This document shows, piece after piece, positions 50,300 to 58,659 of a stretch of DNA of 64,000 nt. Location of the stretch: assembly GCA_958352885.1 (NCBI GenBank), contig CATWQI010000002.1:186001-250000 (forward strand). Direction: 5' to 3'. A program made the translations under genes and the position numbers. Position 1 is the stretch's first letter; every line of letters begins with the position of its first letter. Under the pieces are notes generated by a model. The model saw only the letters and a program-made list of their open reading frames with translations. It was not told the origin of the DNA and ran no database searches. Source of the stretch: an uncultured Duncaniella sp. (GTDB lineage Bacteria; Bacteroidota; Bacteroidia; Bacteroidales; Muribaculaceae).

Positions 50300-51517
50300 A
50301 TGGACGATATGATATATTACGCCACACTTCCTACAGGGCTGAGGATGGTTGCCGTGAGGAGGGAGTCGGCGGTGGAGCATTGCGGACTGGCAGTCAACGC
50401 CGGCAGCCGTGACGAGGCTCCCGACCGCTACGGTCTCGCGCACTTTGTGGAGCACACCATATTCAAGGGTACCCGCAAGCGCAGGGCGTGGCATATACTC
50501 AACCGCATGGAGACGGTGGGCGGCGAGCTGAACGCCTATACCACCAAGGAGGAAACGCTGCTCTATTCCACATTTCCCGCCGGTAATCTCGCAAGGGCAG
50601 TGGAGTTGATATCCGACCTTGTGGCGGACTCGCAGTTCCCGCAGGCGGAGATTGAGAGGGAGCGGCTTGTGGTGGCTGACGAGATAGACTCATATCTCGA
50701 TGTTCCCTCCGAGGGGATTCTGGATGTTTTTGATGAACTTATATTCGCCGGCACTCCGCTGGCTCACAATATACTTGGCGACAAGGAGTCGCTCAAGGGT
50801 TTTGACACGGCAGTGTGCCGGGGCTACCTGGAGCGGTTCTACACGCCGGGGGAGATGGTGTTTTTCTATTCCGGACCCGAGAAACCTGAACGTGCGTTCA
50901 GGATGGCGGAGCGGTACTTCGCACCCCTCGACAGGGCGGATATGAGGCGTAACAGGTGTGTGCCACCGGTGGCGGCACGCTTCGACGAGGTGCGCCACAT
51001 AGATTCTCACCAGGCGCACACAGTGCTCGGCGCAAGGGTAGGGGGGATGTCGAGCCCCGACCGCTACGCCCTGGCGCTGCTCACCAATATGCTCGGAGGT
51101 CCGGGGATGAACTCGCTGCTCAATGTGGCGTTGCGTGAGCGCCGTGGTCTGGTGTATACCATTGACGCGGGTACAACCTTGATGAGCGACACGGGGCTGT
51201 TCACTGTCTATTTCGGCTGTGATTCGGAGGATGTGGCACGCTGCGTGCGCCTGGTGGGGGGAGTGATAGCCCCTCTGGCTGACGGTGCCTTGACTCCGAG
51301 GCGGCTTGAGGAGGCGAAGAAACAGTATGCCGGACAGCTTACGGTAGCGTCGGTCAACTCCGAGCAGGGAGCCATATCCATGGCGCGCGGTACGCTGTAC
51401 CGTGGCATGGCGATGACCTCGGCTGAGGTTGTCGAGGCAATCCGTGGAGTGGACGCCGCCGACATCCGCCGTGTGGCTGAAAGCCTGACCGACCTTTCAA
51501 GGCTGACATTCTGCTGA
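50300..51517 (+). CDS. M16 family zinc metallopeptidase
   Basis: 405 residues. Inverted zinc motif HxxEH is seen in HFVEHTIFKGT (about 53-63), with the downstream zinc Glu in the EIERERLVVADEI region. The C-terminal half is the non-catalytic M16_C domain (MLGGPGMNSLLNVALRERRGLVYTI). No signal peptide is visible, so it is probably cytoplasmic, similar to the processing-peptidase-like proteins of other bacteria. Stands alone before the tRNA gene. Confidence 0.9.
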   Translation: MDDMIYYATLPTGLRMVAVRRESAVEHCGLAVNAGSRDEAPDRYGLAHFVEHTIFKGTRKRRAWHILNRMETVGGELNAYTTKEETLLYSTFPAGNLARAVELISDLVADSQFPQAEIERERLVVADEIDSYLDVPSEGILDVFDELIFAGTPLAHNILGDKESLKGFDTAVCRGYLERFYTPGEMVFFYSGPEKPERAFRMAERYFAPLDRADMRRNRCVPPVAARFDEVRHIDSHQAHTVLGARVGGMSSPDRYALALLTNMLGGPGMNSLLNVALRERRGLVYTIDAGTTLMSDTGLFTVYFGCDSEDVARCVRLVGGVIAPLADGALTPRRLEEAKKQYAGQLTVASVNSEQGAISMARGTLYRGMAMTSAEVVEAIRGVDAADIRRVAESLTDLSRLTFC

Positions 51518-51739
51518 CACACCGTCAATACCCGGGAATCCCGGTCAATTGCTGTGAATTCTCCCGCAATTCAACCGCGATTCAGCCCGAAACCTCTTCA
51601 TCCTATCTCCTAACTCGAATCCCCTGTCCTCCCGTCTGAGTTATACAGCATAAAGCCCATCTGAGGGGAGTTCCAAGCCGGTTGGTACAGAGTATTTTTG
51701 CCGGTCCCGGCTCTGCATGGAAAAATATTTTTGGAAAGA

Positions 51740-51772
51740 TTTGGTTAAGTTGGGAAAAAGCTTTACCTTTGT
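51740..51772 (+). promoter_or_regulatory. promoter of the tRNA-Pro gene
   Basis: TTTG at 51740-51743 and TACCTTTGT at 51764-51772, 20 bases apart, about 30 bases before the tRNA. Confidence 0.55.
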
Positions 51773-51803
51773 GGTCGCAAAAAATGACTATGCGTTAGTC
51801 AAT

Positions 51804-51879
51804 CGGGGTGTAGCACAGTTGGCAGCGCGCCACGTTCGGGACGTGGAGGTCGGAAGTTCGAGTCTTCTCACCCCGACCA
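51804..51879 (+). tRNA. tRNA-Pro (anticodon CGG)
   Basis: Cloverleaf drawn by eye. Acceptor CGGGGTG (51804-51810) pairs with CACCCCG (51869-51875). Anticodon stem CCACG/CGTGG encloses the loop TTCGGGA with anticodon CGG at 51837-51839. The T loop is TTCGAGT, the discriminator is A and CCA is encoded (51877-51879). A start codon and a 66-residue frame run through it but are spurious. Confidence 0.95.
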
Positions 51880-51890
51880 ACTTTCAACAA

Positions 51891-51927
51891 AGAAAAGGGT
51901 TTAACTCAACGAGTTAAACCCTTTTCT
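51891..51927 (+). terminator. terminator after tRNA-Pro
   Basis: Perfect 17-bp stem, AGAAAAGGGTTTAACTC (51891-51907) against 51911-51927, three-base loop; the right arm ends CCCTTTTCT. Confidence 0.8.
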
Positions 51928-52061
51928 CCATAATATACGGAATAAAAATGAAACATGCCGTCTTATTTATCGATAGGGCGCATGAATCATAATAAAATGC
52001 ACTAATGATTTAAAATAGGACATTTTGTCTTGGTTGGCAACTTAAGTTGGGAATAATTTGT

Positions 52062-52070
52062 TAATTTTGC
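52062..52070 (+). promoter_or_regulatory. -7 promoter box for cvpA
   Basis: TAATTTTGC, full consensus, 30 bases before the ATG at 52101; -33 spacing is not ideal. Confidence 0.5.
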
Positions 52071-52100
52071 AGTCGGATAAGTTGTAGAAAACAAGACATA

Positions 52101-52619
52101 ATGAATTCGATGACTTTACTTGATATTATTATCGTCATTATCTTCGCCGTGGCAGCCGTGGTGGGATTCCGCAAGGGATTCATCACCCAGATAGGCTCGC
52201 TGGCGGCGATAGTGATAGCCATACTTGCCTGCCGGCTGTTGGGGGCGCAGGCTGTGGAGATGATTTCGCCATCGGTTCCCGATGCTGCGGACCCCAATTC
52301 CTTCCCCCGCTATATCACAGTCATAGCGGTTTACTGTGTCATCTACCTCGTGGCTTACTATGCCGTGGTGTTGGTGGCAAAACTGCTGAAACTGGTGGCG
52401 CATACCGTGCTGCTCGGTCCGCTTGACCGTATCGGGGGCGCACTGGTTAGTGTGGTGAAATGGTTTATCCCCGTGAGCCTTGCGCTCAATCTGTATATAG
52501 CCATGTACCCCGGGAGCGATTTGGCATCTAAATCGCATCTGTGCGGAGGCCGCCCGGTGGCATGGATAGTGGAGCTTGCGCCCGGTATACTCGGCGCGCT
52601 GACCCCGTTTGCAAAGTAA
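52101..52619 (+). CDS. CvpA family membrane protein
   Basis: 172 residues with about four membrane segments. Opening LLDIIIVIIFAVAAVVGFRKGFITQIGSLAAI matches the CvpA (colicin V production) family, where a GFRKGF turn follows the first helix. Function in envelope homeostasis is poorly known. It is followed by sufB after a short tandemly repeated spacer. A second Met at codon 4 is equally possible. Confidence 0.85.
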   Translation: MNSMTLLDIIIVIIFAVAAVVGFRKGFITQIGSLAAIVIAILACRLLGAQAVEMISPSVPDAADPNSFPRYITVIAVYCVIYLVAYYAVVLVAKLLKLVAHTVLLGPLDRIGGALVSVVKWFIPVSLALNLYIAMYPGSDLASKSHLCGGRPVAWIVELAPGILGALTPFAK

Positions 52620-52660
52620 GATTTTTATCCTGCTTCATTAAGTAAGATTTTTACCCTGCT
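52614..52660 (+). repeat. tandem repeat between cvpA and sufB
   Basis: Two 21-base copies, 52614-52634 and 52640-52660, differing at one base (TTTTTATCC versus TTTTTACCC), separated by TTCAT. The first copy includes the cvpA stop, the second ends just before the sufB ATG at 52661, so a translation-initiation segment seems to have been duplicated. Confidence 0.8.
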
Positions 52661-54157
52661 ATGGAAGAGAACAAGAATACCCAGACACCCCCTTGCCGTG
52701 TGGAGCGCAAGGATGACAGCGAAGAGCTGATTTCACGCGCCACATCGGGGGAATATAAATATGGTTTCACCACCGATATAGACACTCACATCATCCCCAA
52801 GGGGCTTAACGAGGATGTGGTGCGCATGATATCGGAGCGTAAAGGCGAGCCGGAATGGCTTTTGGAATTCAGGCTTAAGGCCTACCGCTACTGGGAGACC
52901 CTCGAGATGCCCGACTGGGCCCATCTTAGCATCCCGCCTATCGACTATCAGGCGATAAGCTACTACGCCGAGCCGCAGCAGAAAAAGAAAGGTCCCGAAA
53001 GCCTCGACGAGGTAGACCCCGAGCTGCTTGACACCTTCAACCGCCTCGGTATACCCCTGCAGGAGCAGAAGGCTCTCGCCGGGATGGCGGTGGATGCCGT
53101 GATGGACTCGGTGAGCGTCAAGACCACCCACCGTGAGAAGCTTGCGGAGAAGGGTATAATATTCTGCTCCATCTCCGAGGCTGTGAAGGATTATCCTGAT
53201 TTAGTCAGGAAGTATCTCGGTTCGGTGGTGTCGTATCGTGACAACTTCTTTGCGGCGCTTAACTCGGCGGTGTTCTCCGACGGTTCGTTTGTCTACATAC
53301 CCAAGGGTGTGCGCTGCCCCATGGAGCTTTCCACATATTTCCGCATCAACGCCGCCGGCACAGGGCAGTTTGAACGCACGCTGATAGTGGCGGACGATGA
53401 CGCATATGTAAGCTACCTGGAGGGATGCACAGCCCCCATGCGCGACGAGAACCAGCTACACGCCGCTATAGTGGAGATTGTGGTCGAGGACAGGGCTGAG
53501 GTCAAGTATTCGACCGTGCAGAACTGGTATGCCGGCGACGCGGAAGGGCGTGGAGGCGTGTACAACTTTGTCACCAAGCGCGGTCTCTGCCGGGGTGACT
53601 TCTCCAAACTCTCCTGGACCCAGGTGGAGACAGGCTCTGCCATCACGTGGAAGTATCCCTCATGCGTGCTGCAGGGTGAAGGTTCGCGCGGCGAGTTTTA
53701 CTCTGTGGCGGTGACCAAGAACTACCAGCAGGCGGACACCGGTACCAAAATGATACATCTCGGCAAAAATTCCACTTCGACCATCGTGTCCAAGGGTATT
53801 TCGGCGGGACATTCGCAGAACTCGTACAGAGGACTCGTCAAGGTGGCTCCCAATGCCGACGGATGCAGGAATTACACCCAGTGTGACTCGCTGCTGATGG
53901 GCGGCAACTGCGGGGCGCATACATTCCCCTATATAGATGTGCTCAATGACAGTGCTATAGTGGAGCATGAGGCGACCACCTCGAAAATATCGGAGGACCA
54001 GCTCTTCTACTGCAATCAGCGCGGTATCCCGACCGAGGAGGCGATAGCTCTGATAGTCAACGGGTATGCCAAAGAGGTTATGAACAAGCTCCCGATGGAA
54101 TTTGCCGTCGAAGCGCAGAATCTGCTCCAGATTACACTGGAGGGCTCGGTGGGCTGA
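52661..54157 (+). CDS. sufB: Fe-S cluster assembly scaffold SufB
   Basis: 498 residues. SufB/SufD beta-helix protein of the B type: SYRDNFFAALNSAVFSDGSFVYIPKGVRCP, YLEGCTAPMRDENQLHAA, the late SLLMGGNCGAHTFPYI with conserved Cys, and the HEATTSKISEDQLFYCNQRGI block with its Glu and His. Normally it works in a complex with SufC and SufD. Here the next genes are a methyltransferase and a hydrolase, so sufC, sufD and sufS must lie elsewhere or before the window. Confidence 0.95.
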   Translation: MEENKNTQTPPCRVERKDDSEELISRATSGEYKYGFTTDIDTHIIPKGLNEDVVRMISERKGEPEWLLEFRLKAYRYWETLEMPDWAHLSIPPIDYQAISYYAEPQQKKKGPESLDEVDPELLDTFNRLGIPLQEQKALAGMAVDAVMDSVSVKTTHREKLAEKGIIFCSISEAVKDYPDLVRKYLGSVVSYRDNFFAALNSAVFSDGSFVYIPKGVRCPMELSTYFRINAAGTGQFERTLIVADDDAYVSYLEGCTAPMRDENQLHAAIVEIVVEDRAEVKYSTVQNWYAGDAEGRGGVYNFVTKRGLCRGDFSKLSWTQVETGSAITWKYPSCVLQGEGSRGEFYSVAVTKNYQQADTGTKMIHLGKNSTSTIVSKGISAGHSQNSYRGLVKVAPNADGCRNYTQCDSLLMGGNCGAHTFPYIDVLNDSAIVEHEATTSKISEDQLFYCNQRGIPTEEAIALIVNGYAKEVMNKLPMEFAVEAQNLLQITLEGSVG

Positions 54158-54170
54158 CAATGACAATGAT

Positions 54171-54893
54171 ATGAACGATACGGCTGACAAATCCCCGGCA
54201 CTCTACCTTATCCCTTCGACCATGAGCGATGCTCCTGTCGATACGGTGCTTCCTGTGCTGAACATAGAGGTGATACGCTCGCTCAGGCATTTCGTGGTCG
54301 AGAATGTGAGGACTACCCGCCGGTTCCTGAAACGTTGCGACCGCTCGATTGACATAGATTCGCTCAGTTTCGTGACACTCGACGAGCATACCGATCCGAA
54401 GGATATCCCGGCGATGCTCGCTCCGATGGCGGAGGGGCACTCCGTTGGTGTGATTTCCGAAGCCGGATGTCCTGCCATAGCTGACCCGGGCGCCGACCTT
54501 GTGGCAGTGGCGCAGAGCAAGGGGTACAGGGTGTGCCCGCTGGTGGGACCTTCGAGCATCCTACTGTCACTGATGGGGTCGGGTTTCAACGGTCAGAGCT
54601 TCGCGTTCAACGGCTATCTCCCATATGAGACCAAGGCCCGTGCGTCGAAACTGCGCGAGATGGAACGGCGTATCCGCCAGGAACGGCAGACACAGATATT
54701 CATCGAGACCCCTTACCGCAACAATAAGCTGATAGCCGAGCTGTCAAAGACGCTTCCGGGAAACATGAGGCTTTGCGTGGCTTCGGATATCACCGGCGAC
54801 CGGCAGTCGATAGTCACGCTGACATTGTCGCAATGGGGGAAACGGAAATATGACTACGATAAAATCCCGACAATATTCCTGCTGTCCGACTGA
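54171..54893 (+). CDS. SAM-dependent methyltransferase, RsmI/tetrapyrrole-methylase-like
   Basis: 240 residues from ATG 54171; an earlier in-frame ATG overlaps sufB by 56 bases and adds a basic segment not typical of the family. Tetrapyrrole-methylase fold: GVISEAGCPAIADPGADLVA, LVGPSSILLSLMGSGFNGQSFAFNGYLP and FIETPYRNNKLI. RsmI methylates the ribose of C1402 in 16S rRNA; this protein lacks the usual N-terminal GNLGDI-like opening, so it is a paralogue with unknown target. Confidence 0.83.
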   Translation: MNDTADKSPALYLIPSTMSDAPVDTVLPVLNIEVIRSLRHFVVENVRTTRRFLKRCDRSIDIDSLSFVTLDEHTDPKDIPAMLAPMAEGHSVGVISEAGCPAIADPGADLVAVAQSKGYRVCPLVGPSSILLSLMGSGFNGQSFAFNGYLPYETKARASKLREMERRIRQERQTQIFIETPYRNNKLIAELSKTLPGNMRLCVASDITGDRQSIVTLTLSQWGKRKYDYDKIPTIFLLSD

Positions 54894-54928
54894 CGGCAGG
54901 GCTTGACAATAATTCAGATAATACTTTT

Positions 54929-55975
54929 ATGGCGAAATCACGAAAACACAGTAACAGTTACCGCTTTCCGGGTCTCTTTGACGGTCTGGACGACTTTCAG
55001 GAGCGTATGGACAGTGACTTCAAGGTGATTCCCGCCAAGAAGATGGATGAGATAGTCAGGGATATGCGGCGCAAGCAGGCTTCGGCGAATGCTCTTGACG
55101 AGATGGCGCCGCTTTCGCCCACCGACCATATATTTTTTATGAGTTTCGGCAGCGGCAGCAGCGGAAACTGTTCGTACATAGGTGACAGGCAGAGCGGATT
55201 TCTGATAGACGCAGGCGTGGAGACACGCAAGGTGGTGGACTCGCTCAAAGCCAACGGTGTGTCCATGGATGCCGTGAAAGGTATCTGCCTCACGCATGAC
55301 CATGGCGATCACATACGTTACGTGTATAATATCGTGCGCAGCTACCGCCATATCAGGATTTACTGCACGCCCAAGGCGTTCAACGGTATCCTGCGTCGGC
55401 ACAGTGTGTCACGCCGTATCAAGGACTACCATGTGGCGGTCTATAAGGAGTTCCCGTTTAAGATAGGCAATTTTGAGGTCACGGCGTTTGATGTGATGCA
55501 CGATGGGGCGGACAACGCCGGCTTTTTCATCCGTCACGGTGAGAGAACATTTGCCATAGCCACTGACCTCGGGTGCGTGAGCGAACGTGTGGACTATTAC
55601 ATGCGCCAGGCGCGGTATATAGTCATCGAGGCGAACTACGATGCCGTGATGCTGCGTGACGGAGCATATCCCGAGTATCTGAAAGCGAGGATTGCCAATG
55701 ACAACGGGCACATGGACAATGCTGCCACCGCAGCGTATATAGCCGGGATTTACACTCCTGAGTTGCGCAATATATATCTGTGTCATCTCAGCCATGACAA
55801 TAATACGCCTGAGAAGGCGCTCACTGCGGTCTCCGACGCTCTCAGAGGGGTGGGTGTGACACGCATTGGCAACGGGATAGTCTCGCTTGCCGCCGGCGAC
55901 AGCGAGGATGAGGCTCCGCAAGTTCATCTCGTTGCCCTGCCGCGCTATGATTGCTCACCGCTTTATACGCTGTGA
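54929..55975 (+). CDS. MBL-fold hydrolase, WalJ/YycJ-like, with N-terminal extension
   Basis: 348 residues. The metallo-beta-lactamase domain begins near residue 68 (FFMSFGSGSSGNCSYIG), with the zinc motif THDHGDH at about 125-131, ATDLGCVSERVD and the final LCHLSHDNNTPE block. WalJ proteins are nuclease-like hydrolases involved in cell-wall or DNA maintenance. About 67 N-terminal residues are extra and basic/acidic-mixed (KSRKHSNSYRFPG, then VRDMRRKQASANALDE), not part of the usual family. Start at 54929 has no better alternative upstream. Confidence 0.84.
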   Translation: MAKSRKHSNSYRFPGLFDGLDDFQERMDSDFKVIPAKKMDEIVRDMRRKQASANALDEMAPLSPTDHIFFMSFGSGSSGNCSYIGDRQSGFLIDAGVETRKVVDSLKANGVSMDAVKGICLTHDHGDHIRYVYNIVRSYRHIRIYCTPKAFNGILRRHSVSRRIKDYHVAVYKEFPFKIGNFEVTAFDVMHDGADNAGFFIRHGERTFAIATDLGCVSERVDYYMRQARYIVIEANYDAVMLRDGAYPEYLKARIANDNGHMDNAATAAYIAGIYTPELRNIYLCHLSHDNNTPEKALTAVSDALRGVGVTRIGNGIVSLAAGDSEDEAPQVHLVALPRYDCSPLYTL

Positions 55976-56329
55976 CGCATCCGTCGCTCTCTACACGCTA
56001 AATCGCATACCCCAACCTCACCGTACGCTGTGAAACGCATACCCGTCGCCCGGCATGTTACGATTGCTCAGCGCACGGAGACTCGCTTCCGTCACACGGC
56101 ATGTTGAGGCAGGGATAAAAAAGACCAATACGGCACCGGGTTCTCTCAACCCTGTGCCGTATCGTTTAAACAATAGCATTTTTAATCTATGATTAGATTA
56201 CCTAACCTACTTGTCGATGTTCGTTATTTCGTATAATTATCTGTATGCAAAATTAGTAATAAACCACCTCCTCCGCCATACCTAAATTCAAGTATTTTTG
56301 ACGGCTGCGGTGGCTGCGGGTAATCAAAA
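55976..56329. other. gene-free region with imperfect duplications and a terminator
   Basis: 354 bases. The end of the hydrolase gene is partly repeated: TACGCTGTGA-CGCAT-CCGTCGC occurs near 55966 and, with small insertions, near 56024; GATTGCTCA occurs near 55949 and 56062; CGGCATGTT at about 56053 and 56097. A terminator hairpin lies at 56128-56162. The rest is A/T-rich with nothing recognised. Confidence 0.5.
56128..56162 (+). terminator. terminator after the WalJ-like gene
   Basis: ATACGGCAC-C-GGGTT (56128-56142) pairs with AACCC-T-GTGCCGTAT (56148-56162), five-base loop, followed by CGTTT. Confidence 0.75.
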
Positions 56330-56923
56330 TCAATTAGACTCCTGCTGTTCCTCCGGTACGACAGTGGATTTTTCTTCAATCTTTCCGTCGTCATTCCGGT
56401 GGCTTGGGTGAGTGGCTATCCACTCCATTAGCGAGCTTACGGATGAGCAGACAAATGCGATGCCTGTCACCAGAAGTACTATGCTGTTGATGGTGCGCAC
56501 GCTGGTGAACATCACCACCACGCCTGTGACTATGAGGAGCACGGGGATGATATAGTAGTAGAACGGGAGGACGAACGGGCGCGAAAGCCACGCTACGAAG
56601 CACAGGTGGTACACGCCGTTGACAATAAGCAGGCATCCGAATATCGTGACCATAATCCCTGCGAACTGTACCGGCATGGCGCACATAATCACGCCCAATG
56701 CTATGGCTCCGATTCCTGCCACTACCGATGTGGTGCTCTTGCGCTGCTTGCTCAGTGCGCCCAGAAGTACCGAGAAAACTCCGGGAATGATGAACATTAC
56801 CCCAATCATTATCACAATCCACTCCATGATGCCGATTCGATTGTGCAGCACTATCATTGCTATACCGGCAATTCCGACTATAATCGAGGTGAAGATGTCG
56901 GTTTTTCCATTTATTCCGCCCAT
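56330..56923 (-). CDS. HdeD/DUF308 family membrane protein
   Basis: 197 residues with six hydrophobic segments up to about 170 and a hydrophilic tail rich in Glu/Gln (EEKSTVVPEEQQESN). The repeated hairpin pattern with GAIALGVIMCAMPVQFAG and the final hydrophobic FTSVRTINSIVLLVTGIAF fit the HdeD family, which in E. coli contributes to acid resistance. No partner genes nearby. Moderate-to-good family call. Confidence 0.75.
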   Translation of the reverse strand: MGGINGKTDIFTSIIVGIAGIAMIVLHNRIGIMEWIVIMIGVMFIIPGVFSVLLGALSKQRKSTTSVVAGIGAIALGVIMCAMPVQFAGIMVTIFGCLLIVNGVYHLCFVAWLSRPFVLPFYYYIIPVLLIVTGVVVMFTSVRTINSIVLLVTGIAFVCSSVSSLMEWIATHPSHRNDDGKIEEKSTVVPEEQQESN

Positions 56924-57030
56924 AATTCGTTTAAATTTTAAATAGTTGATATATAATGCCGTCTGAAGCGCGGCGATTGACTTTGCAGTGTAAAAGTCTC
57001 TTAAATCTAACCACGGTGGAATAATAAAAG

Positions 57031-57066
57031 TTCACCCGCATGGCTCATAAAGCGCATGCGGGTGAA
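57031..57066 (-). terminator. terminator of the glycogen operon
   Basis: TTCACCCGCATG (57031-57042) pairs with CATGCGGGTGAA (57055-57066); on the minus strand it is followed by CTTTTATTATT. Confidence 0.75.
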
Positions 57067-57098
57067 GTGATGGTGATATGTCCGTTCAGCGAGGACTA

Positions 57099-58604
57099 TT
57101 ATTCGGCTTTGGGAGCTTCGTCAGTCTTGGCTGCGGTTTTCTTCGTAGCTTTTTTCGCAGCGGGCTTTGCTTCGTTTGCCTTCTTCTCGGCTTTGGACCG
57201 CTTTTCAGCCTTTGGCTTCTTCTCAGCCTTCTTGGCGGCAGCCTTGCGTGGCTTCTTCTCGGTTGCCTCATCGGCTTTCTCACGCAGGAGGTGCTCCTCG
57301 TTGAAGTGCTCGATATTCTTGCGCATTGATTCCGCCTCCTTGTTGAGGGCTTCGATTTCGCGCTCCTGGTTGCGTATGGTGGTCAGAAGTGAGCTGAGTT
57401 CCTCGTTGTCGATTGACATCGGGTACTGCTCTTCCACGCGCACGATGAAGTCGGCGAGCACATTCATGTAGTTGGTGAATGCGTCGAAGGGGGTGTCGTA
57501 AGGGGAGAACTGGGAGTGTACCGAGCCGTCATGCATGTTCTTTGTCGACATGTAGAAGAAATGGTCGGCAGCCTGAAGATAGTACCAGTCCTGTTTGAGT
57601 CTGCGGTCCTCGCAGAGGCGCACGCGTTCGCTTACGGAGTAGAGCTTGTTGAACGCTTCGTTCTGGAGCTTGTTGCCGAGCCATGCTGATGTGTCGCGAG
57701 CCTCGTCAGCCCATGAGATGGGGTGGAGTATGGAGAGCTCTGCCACTGCCTTGAGCTTGCTGACGGCTGTGGTTGGAGTCCAGAATTCTATGCCGCGTTC
57801 CTCGGCGAAGCGGGGGAGGGCTTCAAGGAACTGGAATATGCCTGTTTCACGTGGCTGGAAGTCTCCGAACACCTCGAGGTTCATGAAGAGATTGATAATC
57901 TGCTCCTCGGCGGGTGTGTTGGCTATCCAGTCGATATACTTGTCGGCAGTGAGGGGATATTCGTCCCATGCGGTGTTGCTGAAACGGTCGGAGATGTCAT
58001 CGCTGAATTTGTCGTTTTTCAGCAATATCTTCAGTTTGGGAGCCGATGCCGCGCAGTAAACGTAGTTGGGCGATTTCCATCCGAGGATATGCTTGGCGCC
58101 TTCGGTGATAACTCCCTTGTAGCCCATTTCGAGAATCTGGGGAGCGAGTTCGTCGCTGTAAATCAGTTCGGTGTTGCGGAGTACTTTGGGCTGCATGCCG
58201 AAGAGTTCCTTGATTTTCTCGTCATGAACTTTTACCTGGTTAGCGAATTCATCGGGGTCGGCGAGTGACGAGAGTGAGTGGGCATAGGTCTCAGCGAGGA
58301 ATTCCACACAGCCGGTGTCGGCGAGTTTCTTGAGCAGGTCGATGAACTCGGGCACATATTGTTCAAATTGCTCGAGGGCGGTACCTGTGATTGAGAGGGC
58401 GCATTTGAATTTACCCTTTGACTCCTCAATCATTTTCAGTAGGCTTTCGGCTGCGGGGATGTAGCTGCGCTGCGCTATGCGGGTGATGATGTCGTCGTTG
58501 GCGAAATCGTCATAGTAGTAGTGGTCGTTACCTATATCGAAAAAGCGATATCTTTTCAGACGGAACGGTTGGTGAATCTGAAAATAGAAACAAATTGCTT
58601 TCAT
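57099..58604 (-). CDS. GH57 glycoside hydrolase (alpha-amylase/glucanotransferase type) with Lys/Ala-rich tail
   Basis: 501 residues. GH57 opening KAICFYFQIHQPFRLKRYRFF and the blocks ELIYSDELAPQILEMGYKG and LGWKSPNYVY place it in the family of alpha-amylases and glucanotransferases acting on glycogen or maltodextrin. No signal peptide, so cytoplasmic. After a short coil (about 405-445) the last 55 residues are a Lys/Ala/Glu-rich tail (KKAEKKPKAEKRSKAEKK) like histone H1. It is third in the debranching enzyme-GT4-GH57 run. Confidence 0.88.
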   Translation of the reverse strand: MKAICFYFQIHQPFRLKRYRFFDIGNDHYYYDDFANDDIITRIAQRSYIPAAESLLKMIEESKGKFKCALSITGTALEQFEQYVPEFIDLLKKLADTGCVEFLAETYAHSLSSLADPDEFANQVKVHDEKIKELFGMQPKVLRNTELIYSDELAPQILEMGYKGVITEGAKHILGWKSPNYVYCAASAPKLKILLKNDKFSDDISDRFSNTAWDEYPLTADKYIDWIANTPAEEQIINLFMNLEVFGDFQPRETGIFQFLEALPRFAEERGIEFWTPTTAVSKLKAVAELSILHPISWADEARDTSAWLGNKLQNEAFNKLYSVSERVRLCEDRRLKQDWYYLQAADHFFYMSTKNMHDGSVHSQFSPYDTPFDAFTNYMNVLADFIVRVEEQYPMSIDNEELSSLLTTIRNQEREIEALNKEAESMRKNIEHFNEEHLLREKADEATEKKPRKAAAKKAEKKPKAEKRSKAEKKANEAKPAAKKATKKTAAKTDEAPKAE

Positions 58605-58659
58605 TGGTCTTATGGTTGGTTTTGAGTTGTGAGTGTTTTGTATGGTTGCGGCTCACAGC

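Noticed and set aside
51533..51545. CCGGGAATCCCGG small hairpin after the M16 peptidase
   Set aside because: Very short stem without a T-run; no other support.
51717..51917. Open reading frame of 66 codons across the tRNA-Pro region
   Set aside because: It runs through the tRNA cloverleaf and its promoter, and has no protein-like composition.
57843..57858. TGTTTCACGTGGCTGG inside the GH57 gene, left half identical to parS
   Set aside because: Only 12 of 16 positions match and the right half is wrong; it is well explained as coding sequence. Worth a ParB ChIP check but not a feature.
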